DNA of 64,000 nucleotides from Thalassia testudinum. Lineage: Eukaryota > Streptophyta > Magnoliopsida > Alismatales > Hydrocharitaceae. This document shows, piece after piece, positions 42,821 through 53,123 of the stretch. Made by a program: the position numbers and the translations under genes. The notes beneath the pieces were generated by a model. It searched no databases and was not told where the DNA came from. It was given only the letters and a program-made list of their open reading frames with translations. The stretch covers positions 129,650,001-129,714,000 of the forward strand of contig JAZHRO010000036.1 in NCBI GenBank assembly GCA_037157565.1, in the 5' to 3' direction. The stretch's first letter is position 1. Each line of letters opens with the position of its first letter.

Positions 42821-44507
42821 CAACGTCATTTTTATTGATTTCGTTCTTTTACTTATCATTGACAAATTTGCCTATACTTCATAGTTGATGTGCAGGAACA
42901 TGGAAGAAAAATGGGATCTGCGTACACATCGAGCGTGGCGAAGAGAGTCAGGTGCACATCACATTCTCTTAGAGTAGGTTTATTTTCTGAACCCTAGGAC
43001 TAGATCTACTTCCTGCAATTTCTTTTGTAAAAAAAAAAAAGATTTTTCTCATTTTCGTGGAAAATAAAAAAAAATAAAAAATTAAAAAAATTAAAAAACA
43101 AATCTAGATTAGGTTTCCTTTTGAATCTAGGTTAGAAAAAAAAAAGAAAAAAAAAGAGATATTTTCGTTTGAATCTTTTGAAAAATTCTTTTTTTAAAAA
43201 AAAAATAAAAAATAAAAAAAGTTCAAAAGATTAAAAAGAAAAAAGAAAAAAGCTTCTTTGGTGGAAGGCTTGAATTTCAAATTCAAACCTCTTTAAAAGC
43301 TTTTCCACCACCTTCTGATTTTCGGCCAGATTGCAAATTTCACCTAAAAATTTGATTGCCAAAAAATTCGTTAGAGAAAAATTCTGAAATTTGAGCAAAA
43401 CCTTCAATTTCAAACCATCTTTCAAATTCCACCATTACTTTGGAGAAACTCTAAATATAGAATTTTTAAAAATTTTCAAAGTGCATGGGGGTTAGATTGA
43501 CCCAGATTCAAAAATTTTCAAATTTCAAAAAGTGATTTCGAGAAATCCGCAAATCTGTTTTGACGAAAAATGGTGGGGTTTGAAAGCTGATCTAATTGGC
43601 TTTATTTTCCATATTTTTCCTGAATTTTTGAAGATCATTTGATACTGTTTCAAGTCGAAAAACCGTCCAAGGGTCAAAGTTCCAAATCTAACCCCCTGAT
43701 ATTTAAAATTCTCTAAAAATTCGGTTGAAACAGTAAAAATTCTAGAAAAATATTCTCTAAAAAAATAATTGAAAAAGGAATCTACTCGCAAAATTTTAAA
43801 TTAATTGGATTCCAATTACTATCAGAGAATCAACATTATTCTTGTGGTCTGCTGAAATAGAGAAAAAAACCCTAGAAGTGCATGCAACTTAGATTGAACC
43901 TTTAGGGTTACAAATAGAGACCACACTTTTGGCTAACCTAGACTTAATCAAGTCTAGTTAGTTGGTGAGCTTGGTCACCTTGTGGGCCACTCACCACAAA
44001 CCCCACTAAAGAAAACAGGTTAAAAACTAATGTTAAAACACGAAATCAACCCGAGTTCGTTGTCGTACTACTGAATGAGTTTAATCTCTCTTGCCAAACC
44101 TGGTGACTAAGTCTGCGGGGTAGTGTCAAACGACCGCGGCTCGGGGGTCAACGGAACCGGAGGCATAAGCCAAAGGAAGAACCTTTCCCCTTAGTCCCCT
44201 CGTGACCAGACTGGCTGGGTTAGCTTGAGAGACAGGATTCACGTTCAGTTGGTTGTATGACGAACTTATCTTCAGGAATTTGAATCCATAACGAAAAATC
44301 TGGTCACCTGATTTATAAGGACCATTTGATTGACAGGGCCTTAGCCTTGTTCTGCGTGGCTACACCAACCCAGGGGTTGGGCGGTGTATGCACGGAAGGA
44401 GGTCACTTCGACCTCACTTGGTTGGACCTTGGGAGCTACTCCCAAGGAGGTGAGTCACCTCGCCCGAACCATCTTCTCGCTCCATTTCTTCTATCTGCTG
44501 AGCCGCA
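42821..44507 (+). other. Leader of C
   Basis: 1.7 kb, very AT-rich with many A-runs between 43020 and 43800; no supported gene. The part at 44111-44220 (GGGGTAGTGTCAAACGACCG, then CGGCTCGGGGGTCA) matches the leader of D on the minus strand at 63482-63580. I call this leader type 2. It does not resemble the A/E/B leader. Confidence 0.7.
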
Positions 44508-44669
44508 ATGGCTAACATTGGATCTGGACCTAATCAGGATCCAGAAGAGCTGGACACATGAGCTTATCTGAGAGCTCGGGTCACTGAATCAGCTCAACCT
44601 TGGGATCAAAACCCAAGGTGGCGAAGATGACTTTTCGCTTCGCTTGATCCTTCTCCTCGGGTTACCGAA

Positions 44670-46133
44670 ATGGTTAACCCATATCCTAACCCTGGATATT
44701 ATGACCCATACCAGTCAGTCCCTCAAAGGATCGCATCTTATAACCCAGGATATGGATTTCATACTCCTGCTTCTCACCCATGGAACATGGGTAGACCTGA
44801 TTCAACCCCTAGAACCCCTGAAGAGCTACCGGTGCATATGCAGCCACATTATCGAATACAGAGAGCTATAGCGAGCGCTAAGGAAAAGGTCGCATCCTAT
44901 CTACACGAAATTCAGGTTATCATTGAGCCGAACCAAAGACAAAGCCGGATTCCGCATCAACAAGCTGTGATGGAGCTCCTTCAGGAAACAGCAGAGATAA
45001 CATGGCGGATTAGACAAAATCAGGAAACTCAAGAACTATTGCTTTTGAGATATCAAGTGGAAAATAGCATTAAAGACCTCGAAGAATCTGAAACAACTAC
45101 GCTGGAAGAACACACAGAAGACTCTCGGGAGCAGATGCCCGAAGATCACTCAGGGGAAAAAGAATCTAGCATGGATATGAGACAGGAGCAGGAAGTATAT
45201 CGAATGGGTTCATCTGAAATTGAGGAGGAAAGGACCGATATCTCCAGGACTGAGCCGCAATCAGATTATCCTGAATCCTGGGAGACACCTATCGAGCTAG
45301 ATGACCCAATCGAGACAAGGGAAGTAGATCCAATTGAGGATATGGATCTTGAGGCAAGCATTACATGTGACACTACTGATCAATCTAGGCCACTTCCCAT
45401 TGTAGGTGAATCTGTGCTAGAGCCAACAACTTCTGATCTGCACTCTTCTTTCACCTACATCCCTAATTCAGATATTAGAGATTCTAAGATGACACTTTCT
45501 ATCCTTGATCCTAACATCCAAAAACCAGAAGTAGCTATGGATAACTCGAACAAAGAAATAAATATGCTACCTGAGGTAGGAATTACTGAGGAGCCCAATG
45601 CATATGAGGGTGAAGCTTCGAGTAGAATGAGCTGGGGACGCACCTACCATCCTAGTCAATGGCTCGACCTTGAGCCTGAAGAGACAGCCTCTGATGAATT
45701 AGAGATGAGTACTGATGAGGACGAAGTAATTTCTGATGAGGATTTCAGTGACCTCCCCACAGATCTTCTACTTTCACGGATACCCCCATATGACCCAGAG
45801 CCTGGAGAGGGCATGATCTTTGATGTCAATTATCATTATGAGGATCCCTATGACTCAGATTCTGGTTCTGAGATACATGTTGATCTACTCCCTCAGCAAC
45901 TTCCTGCTGAATTGTGGGACATGATAAATCAGCTAAATCAACATCATGATCCCACCTCTGATTATCCTCTATTTTCCACTACCACTCCACACTTTCTTAT
46001 AGCTAGACTTTTTGGAGTAGGGGTGCACAATCAGCTGGTTCGTATCTCCGGACCACTGATTCTGGGAGCATACGAGCATATCTTTCTCTTAATCTTAGCC
46101 GGCTCCTATGCTAGAAATGACACATCTAATTGA
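44670..46133 (+). CDS. Acidic protein with hydrophobic tail, unknown function (C copy)
   Basis: 487 residues from ATG 44670 to TGA 46131-46133; I do not recognise the family. The same frame extends back to ATG 44508 (MANIGSGPNQDPEELDT) but two TGA codons (44559, 44628) interrupt it, so the native start may be the upstream one. N-terminus Pro/Tyr-rich (about 1-55). A helical Gln/Glu-rich stretch at about 60-140 contains LHEIQVIIEP and AVMELLQETAEITWRI. A long acidic Ser/Glu/Asp-rich middle spans about 140-410. The last 50 residues are hydrophobic (FLIARLFGVGVHNQL, ISGPLILGAYEHIFLLILAG). No signal peptide, zinc knuckle, protease or polymerase motif. It stands where gag-pol should be, followed at once by the post-coding block. 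Order of features resembles the B protein. Confidence 0.75.
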   Translation: MVNPYPNPGYYDPYQSVPQRIASYNPGYGFHTPASHPWNMGRPDSTPRTPEELPVHMQPHYRIQRAIASAKEKVASYLHEIQVIIEPNQRQSRIPHQQAVMELLQETAEITWRIRQNQETQELLLLRYQVENSIKDLEESETTTLEEHTEDSREQMPEDHSGEKESSMDMRQEQEVYRMGSSEIEEERTDISRTEPQSDYPESWETPIELDDPIETREVDPIEDMDLEASITCDTTDQSRPLPIVGESVLEPTTSDLHSSFTYIPNSDIRDSKMTLSILDPNIQKPEVAMDNSNKEINMLPEVGITEEPNAYEGEASSRMSWGRTYHPSQWLDLEPEETASDELEMSTDEDEVISDEDFSDLPTDLLLSRIPPYDPEPGEGMIFDVNYHYEDPYDSDSGSEIHVDLLPQQLPAELWDMINQLNQHHDPTSDYPLFSTTTPHFLIARLFGVGVHNQLVRISGPLILGAYEHIFLLILAGSYARNDTSN

Positions 46134-46141
46134 GTTTTCAC

Positions 46142-46165
46142 CTAGCTGGAGGCATTAAACTCAGT
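46142..46165 (+). other. Conserved block after the coding region (C copy)
   Basis: AGCTGGAGGCATTAAACTCAG, starting about ten bases after the stop. It matches the first half of the E/A/B block. The second half with GGGAGGCAACCC is absent here, as in D. Confidence 0.65.
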
Positions 46166-48154
46166 ACATATAGATACCATTCGCCCCACATTCCACCATC
46201 ACTTATATATAACCATTTTTATACATAGCATATTTTTGTTTTAGCATATTTCACTTTTATATTGCATATTAATAGGTTGGCCAGTGCTGAATATAATTTC
46301 AGGAGCAATTACAGGTGATTTCTACCCATTCTCTCCCTGCAGCATTTATTTTCTTTTATATTCATGCATGAGGACATGCAAGAACTTAGGCATGGGGGGG
46401 TAGATACAGAAAAATTGAAAAAAAAATTTTATGCCAACACTTAGGAAAACCTCGGAGCTGCATGCAAAACGTACTTTAGGACCTTAAATAAAAGAACAAC
46501 CGACTCCACCTCCAATGCTCGCATTGGAGCTAGAAATCATTCGTAATAACCAATTCCTACTCACTCGCCCACCTTTTGTTCTAAATTTAGGGTCCAGCTG
46601 ATTTTAACCCGATACGGGAAATTCACGAAGTACAAATTATATGAGGTTACATGTTTATAGCATATATAGATATTGCATTCATGAATAAGATTATTTTATT
46701 AAGAGAATGCATTAGGGATTTTATCCTTTAGTTGATTCCTGTAATCTGGAATCTAGTACAACTTTTCACACATACATAGAATTTGAAATGGATTCAAGGT
46801 GAAGGCTGATAAACATCTTCAGTCTATCGAGAAGAAGCAGTGCTTCTTTTCCTAAACCCCTGGACAGAGTTTTGGGAGTCAGGCTGATTTTCTTCCAAAA
46901 AAAAAAAATCCACCAAATAGTGTGAGATGAGAGTAGAGTGTACTGGTGCTCTAAGATTAGTGCAAGGAATCTGGAATCTTAGATAATTAGGTGATGATAC
47001 TTAGAGATTAGGCATAGTTTTCGCTCTCGGTTCCATCGTATACATTTTTGTGTGAAATATTGAGAGCCACCGAATAAGGCAAATATGCAGAGAGTGAGTT
47101 TTCATAAAACTAGGGCTAAGGTGGATGGTTACGACCATTCTTTACGGAATCCTTGGCTGAAGGAGGGTATTGATGTCAAGGTCAGAAATGCACCGTCCTA
47201 TCCATCTCTCCCGGTGCCATGAGTAGGCACTTCCACCAAATAAGCCACCCAATGTCTCTTGAGTACCACCAATCCCCAATAATGCCTTCGTAATAAAGTT
47301 CATGGATGTATGCAGTTGTGTTATGCTGAAAAAAAAAAATAAAAAAAAAAATTAATGAGAAAAAGAAAAAGAATGATGAAAAGAAAGAAAAATTGAAAAA
47401 AAAAATTAGAAAAAGAAGAAAAAGCAAAGAAAAGAACGAATATTTAGTGTTTATTTCATCGAGGCAATACCACCAAATAAAATTGAGCTCCACCAAATAT
47501 GGCCTTAACCTATTTTTCTTGTGTTTCTGACTGCCCAAATACTGGCTGAGGAATCCCGACTTAGTGTTAGGGTTATGAGAACTCAATTAAAGTGTTAATG
47601 CCTAGTGAGACCACCAAATATAGAACATATGTCTAAATCTGGTGAGGTTGTGAGCTCTAAGAAAAAGAAAGAAAAAGAGCAAGAGAGAATGAATACAAAG
47701 GAATCAAAGAGAGCATAGTTTTTCTCATCTTTCTCTAAGTTAAGTTACTTAATAATTTGGGAATCTAGATTCTGTAGTACTAATCTCTATGTAGCACCAA
47801 GTGAGAATGAGCCACCAAATATACAATCCTTTCCCTCAAAGATTCTCTACCTAAGCCTAAAGCCAGGGTGGAATTCATAAAATATCTTGAATACCCTGAG
47901 GGAAGAAATCCGCCTATTCCGCTAGAATTTTTATTAGGGGTCAAGTACAGGCTTTAGAGGTGTATTAGTTTTCACTCGAATCCGTTGCAAAAGCTACATA
48001 GCAGCACTTTCACGATTGTCTGGATTTCTAGAGCATAGGATGAAAACAAAAGGGAGAAAAATCTCTATGCAAACACTTAATAAAATAACCAGTCCCTTAG
48101 GGACCCTTGCTGTAAATAATTTAGTCTTGCATTTGCTAGGGACTAGCAAGATTT
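46166..48154 (+). other. 3' untranslated region of C with CCACCAAATA repeats
   Basis: No coding frame. Six exact CCACCAAATA words and one CCACCGAATA lie between 46910 and 47821. A-rich and purine-rich runs occupy 47330-47440 and 47650-47700. The rest shows nothing I can name. Confidence 0.7.
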
Positions 48155-48167
48155 AGGCATGGGGGTA
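48155..48167 (+). other. Polypurine tract of C
   Basis: AGGCATGGGGGTA directly before the 3' LTR start TGATTGCGC. Identical to the PPT of A and E. Confidence 0.88.
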
Positions 48168-50003
48168 TGATTGCGCAGCAACCATAGGTCTTAATTGGCC
48201 TAGATTAAGCTAGGACTTAGCATAAGTTAGGGTTATTCACGCATACATATGCATTGTCTACATCTTTACTGCTTTCCTTTAGCTATGCATGAAATAATGT
48301 TATAATGTGCTGATTAAGTGCATTATGTCGATTGCAGGGAATAAGCTGATCAGGAGCTGGATCTGAAGCTGGATCAGGAATAACGGGAGTTGTAGCAGAG
48401 CTGGAGCAGAAGGCCTAGTTTAGATGTAGGAATAATAATGTAAGGGGGTTAAAGTTTTTCTATTCTATTAAGTAGAAATAAAGTAGTAAAATGTGAAGAG
48501 CTTAGGTCCATCCTAGCCCTAGGATAGCCTAGAGACTTCCCCAAGCCTTAGCCCCCCTTAGATTAGGTCACAACACCCTAGGAAGCCCTAAAACCCTAGT
48601 TCCAACCCTTCTCTGGACGTCCAGATAAGTTTTAAGATGTCCAGGACCCTTATCCAACTCCCGCACACTTCAAACCCACTTCTGCAGTGTTATTGGACGT
48701 CCAGACACTTTTTCAGACATCCAATTTCTGCAGAATACCCAAAATAGAACCCGAAATCCTTCCTGACTCTGATTGGACGTCCAGACAACAAGTCTGGACT
48801 TCTGATTTTTGAGTATAAGACGTCTGATTCTATATTTAGACGTCTGATACTGCTCTCTAATTCCTGTTTTGAGATTTAAGCCTTGATCTTGGATCTCTAG
48901 GTCCCTAAACCCAATTCCAACCCCATAGGAACTTAAATTAAGGTGCCCTAACCCTAGTACATAACCTCTAGACCTCCCTAAGGACCTAATGAGGTCCTCA
49001 CTAAACCTAATTGACTTGGATCTTAGTCAAATCCATCAGCCTATTCAATTGGACTCATTGAGTCCAATTGAGCCCTGATCTCAGCACACACTGTCCAATT
49101 GACCTAGACCTGACTTAATTGAGTTGTTTTACTCTCAATTAAGTTTCCACACACCCAATTAAACTTGTATTAAGTTTAATTGCACTTTACCTTAGTGAAT
49201 TAGGGTTTATAACCCTAATTTGAGACCTACCTTGACCTAAACCCACTAGAACCCAACCTAATCAACCTAGCCACCTAAGTTTCGACCCACACACACCCAC
49301 ACACACCATCCACACGAAAATATCTAGCCTAGAGCTCTCTAGAACTCTCTACCATGTGTGGTTGCCTTGGTTGCCAAAAATAGCAACCAAGAGCCATTCA
49401 ATTTTTAGATCCACATTTTGTGGATCTAAAAACCACCATCCACCCTCTCTCTCTCACTCTCCCACGAGCTCCCACCATAGGCCTCTCTGGAGAATTCCAT
49501 AATTCTCTAGAGAGCTTCCATTGGGTCTATAAAAAGACCCCATGGGTGGCCATTTGCACCCATTCACTTCCTTGGCATCCATTCCACTTAGGCTAGCCAC
49601 TTCCATCTCCACTCCACCTCCACAAGTTGAGCACCACCATGGAGGCCACCATCTCCACGCCAGGAAGCTGGATCAGCTCCCCAACCTCTCTCCAAGGGCT
49701 GGCCTAAGTTCCATTGGCCGCCCCTCCTTCTTCTCTCAACCACTCAAAGGCCATCGAGGACCACCCCTGAATGCCCTTCCATTCTTCTAGATTTAGATTA
49801 TGCTCTTCGTATATTTACTGCTTTTATTTACTGCTTAGTAGTGTAGTCTTACTTCTCCCCCAATGATGCATGCGAAATCTCCCCATCGATTCTTGTATGA
49901 GATCATTTTCTGGTAGCTAGGTTTAATTTCAAGCATTCTTTTATAAGCTTTCCTCTAGATTTCCTGTACAAACAACTCTCCCCCAATGAATGAATGAAAA
50001 TGC

Positions 50004-50069
<66 letters not shown>

Positions 50070-50337
50070 TTATGTGTTTGAAATCACCATGAGCTGAATG
50101 ATTATTTTATTTGCGTGATTTAAGTGCCTGTTCTTTAACCGCCTATATATTGCGCACTAGAATATTAAGTAGAGCGGCTTTAAGATCTATTTCAAAAATA
50201 AAAACACGCCTCCCAGAGACGAACGACCGGGACTCAAGTCACGTTATTTTACAAAACAATATTTTTGATGAACGTTTTTGCGCGACTATACTGCGACTTT
50301 CGACGACTTTCAAATGCGCGAAAATGGCTTTCCGTCA
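48168..50337 (+). repeat. 3' LTR of C
   Basis: 2170 bp, TGATTGCGC to CCGTCA, followed by TSD GTCAT. It is uninterrupted and so shows the original target of A near 48210 (GCTAGGACTTAGC). TATA box TATAAAAA at 49528-49535 inside GGGTC...GACCC. A (TA)n run lies at 50007-50065. Confidence 0.93.
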
Positions 50338-50342
50338 GTCAT

Positions 50343-50793
50343 CCATCTACTACCTGAACATTCCTACCAGGACATATAGACTGAAAATACTGGAAGGCAC
50401 TATAATCCCACTCAAGTGCTATGATGCACCTGAATTAATCAACCAAGTAGACCTATCAGATACAGTAAAAACACATGTACCTAAGTAGGCAATGGCAGCA
50501 GTATCTGAAGAGGAAGATGGAGTCTCCTGAGTAATCTGAGCAAGCCTCTGTAAGGTAGCTTCATACTCAACATGTGACACCATGTTAGAATTTGTCTTAG
50601 AAGTACCAGTAACCTGATTGGCTATTGGAGTCTCCCATGCTTAGACCAGCATGAGGCCTCCATGTGACCAATCCTACCACAGAAAGTGCACATGAGATGT
50701 GGTTTGCCTATTTGTCCTCTACCACGACCACGACCACGACCACGCCCATGAATGGAAAATAAACCTCTAGTGCCTCGACCTCCACCAATAGTG
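50343..50793 (-). pseudogene. Ty1/copia gag end and protease start (element G, part 1)
   Basis: Minus strand gives a Gly/Arg-rich stretch (GRGRGRGRGRGQ) followed by the zinc knuckle CTFCGRIGHMEASC, which fits C-x2-C-x4-H-x4-C. A linker rich in Gln/Ser/Thr follows, then STWLINSGAS, the copia protease active site with Asn in place of the catalytic Asp, then a stop. So this is nucleocapsid plus protease of a copia element, now dead. The text then meets TSD GTCAT of C and continues at 27059. At 50793 it is cut by LTR-like sequence H1; the remaining gag N-terminus and 5' LTR are not in the window. Confidence 0.85.
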
Positions 50794-52260
50794 AAACAAC
50801 CCCAGAGACAATCACGGAATTTCTAAATTCCCTGGGGTGGTCCCTATAATTTTCGTGAGTCAAAACAAACACCCGAGTGTCATTTTATAAGTTTCTAGAC
50901 TCCGAGGGCTTCTTCACAAGTTATGCACGTCGTTCATAATGTCTAATAGTCCCATGGAGTTTTATAAACTCTAAGGGGGTTATCCATAAATTTCTGCACA
51001 CTTGAGGCCAACCAAGGACCCCATCTTAATTTTCCTTATCCATGGAGGGGCTCCACGTAAAGTTTACACCCCTATGTCTTACTCCTTGGAACCTCACGTA
51101 AACAACCCTAAAAACCTAAGATGTTTTCCTACAATTTTTCTAGCCCCACCAAAACCCCTAAAACCTTAAGAATCGACCCTTAAATACCCCCCCTCTCCTC
51201 TTTTTCTACACCCTCTCTTACCTCGGGTGGCATGCCACCTTTCCCATCTGACCAAGCGAGAGAGAAAGCAAGAAAGAGTAAGTGAAAGGGAGCTACATGC
51301 ATGCTTCGCGAGATGAGGCGGCAGTGAAGGCGTGCGAGCCACAAAGGCACACTACGCGAGGCAGCTCGACAAACAAGGTTGCTACGCGGCACAAGCAGGG
51401 GGAGTGCGAGCCACGAGGCCAAGCTATGTGAAGCAGCTCAGCAGGTGACGCAGCCACACGACGCGAGCAGAGGGCACGTAGGCCTAAGGGCATGCTATGT
51501 AAGGCAGCTCAGCAGGCGAGGCTGCCATGTGGTGCAGGCTGAGGGCGCGCAAGTAGTGAGGGCATGCTATGCAAGGCAAGTCGTCCAGCAAGGCAGTGCA
51601 TTCCTCATACCTCATACGTAGGCGCTTCGAGACACACACTGTATGCAAAGGAGGATACAGCACTTGAGGTAGGCAAGCAAAGTTCGCATATGCGGGATTC
51701 GCATGCGTGGGGAGAGTTCTTAGGCTGGTTTTGGGTCCAAATGGACTCGGATTTGCATAAGGTATCATTGGAAAGCCCTTTTAATTCCCCATCTTTTGAC
51801 ACCACTGTTGCGTTTTGAGCTTGTTAGAGGTTCTAAAAAATTAGATAACATCCTTAGCACCCCTTCTTGATGTCTTGGGTATCCTAGGCCTTACATATGG
51901 GGGAGGCACTATACCCGGTGAGGGACGTGCAGCACTTGTTGGGAGGTTCGGGCTAATCACCACACCCCCACTCCTGCCAAAAAATCCAGGTAGGGTGTCT
52001 AACCCTCCTACTCTCTATTTTCCTAGCAGAAGATCGCCTAGTCTATACATATGAACTAATGTAAGTCTGGCTCTCCGAATACGAGGCCCTCCCTTTATTC
52101 CTGTGGTGAAGGGAATGGAATTCTTGTACACATATATCCATGTTGTTTCAGAATAAACAACCCTTGGTGTAATCTAATTTAGGGGAATGCATGTACTCAA
52201 GATGAACAACCTCTCATATTAAGCTAGATCAAAAATATATATTTAGGAAATGTATCTAGA
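50794..52260 (+). repeat. LTR-like sequence H1 (end uncertain)
   Basis: Starts TGAAACAACCCC right where copia gag stops. It shares with H2 the start type, a GAGGGGCT...TTTACACCCCTA block, a run of CCTAAAACC words, a purine-rich stretch and the block AAGGTATCATTGGAAAGC (51759-51776 here). These fit an LTR on the plus strand, possibly chromovirus-like. I cannot fix its right end and see no TSD or coding region. Confidence 0.5.
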
Positions 52261-52489
52261 GAACACAGTGCTTAAAAACATTAAAAAAACACCAATTTAT
52301 GACCACAGGATCCTCTCTTTGCTTGATGAAACCGCTAGGTGTGATTTTAGTGGTTTTAATTTTCGATTTTGTTAATTAGTGGATTTTTATGGTATTTTTA
52401 TTGTTAAGTCCTTTTTTGGCAACCACCTTCGATCATCCTATGCCAATCTCGAGCAGTTTGTTACTGATGGCCAACATTTATTTTATGAC

Positions 52490-53080
52490 CACAATTGCAT
52501 TACAACTCTAACACATTGTATTATCTGTAATATACATTAAATATAACATATCATGAATGACCACCCGACTAATTACTTAAATTATATTACAACATGATTT
52601 ACTATGATAATGTTACACTTCACGCATGTATTTATTACAACTTACGTTGATCCTGTTACATCGTTAAGGTTATTTAGTTAAAACTAAAACCAACTTATAT
52701 TACAATGGATTATATAAGCTATTACAATGTTTTGTTGGTATTCTTTGTATATGTTATATCATTTTGTATCTATTAAATGAATTAATTTAATCAAAGCCCA
52801 CTATGGCATACATTTATTGCATAACCCCAGTTGTATTACAACTTTAAACATGTTGTATAATCAGTAATACAACATTAAATACAATAAACAATGGATTGCT
52901 TGACATCTAATTTCCAATTTTGTATTACAACTTTGTTTAGTCTAATGATGTTACAACTCGATCATGCATTTGTTACAATATACATTTTTTGTATTACAAC
53001 GATAAAGCTTATTTGTTACAGTTATACTCAAATATTATTACAAATCGTATACCATGTCGTTACAACATTTTTATTATGAT
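52490..53080. repeat. AT-rich region dense in TTACAA words
   Basis: About twelve TTACAA occurrences in 580 bp, mostly as ATTACAAC or GTTACAAC. The region reads as two diverged copies of a unit of about 350 bp: 'attacaactctaacacattgta' near 52498 against 'attacaactttaaacatgttgta' near 52838. No coding frame. Confidence 0.55.
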
Positions 53081-53123
53081 TTTAGTACATATCATACGTT
53101 AAATTTAAGCATGAATTTACATG

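Larger units (their letters stand above)
27065..50337 (+). mobile_element. Non-autonomous Athila-like element C (interrupted by A)
   Basis: The 5' LTR (27065-27111 plus 40673-42799) and 3' LTR (48168-50337) flank a 5.4-kb internal region. TSD GTCAT occurs at 27060-27064 and 50338-50342. PBS at 42802 and PPT at 48155 are of the Athila-like type. There is no gag-pol; the only long frame is the acidic protein at 44508-46133. The leader resembles that of D, not that of A/E/B. Element A lies in the 5' LTR only 47 bp from its start, so C probably cannot be transcribed normally. Confidence 0.92.

Noticed and set aside
50750..50793. Full host-type CCHC zinc-finger protein at the Gly/Arg-rich stretch
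   Set aside because: The order zinc knuckle, linker and NSGAS fits copia gag-protease, and the frame continues into copia pre-integrase text after removing C.
51180..51818. Possible small host gene among overlapping Ala/His/Arg-rich frames
   Set aside because: Frames on both strands overlap in a GCA/CGA-rich part of the LTR-like sequence H1. There is no domain, and the paralogue H2 does not keep any frame.
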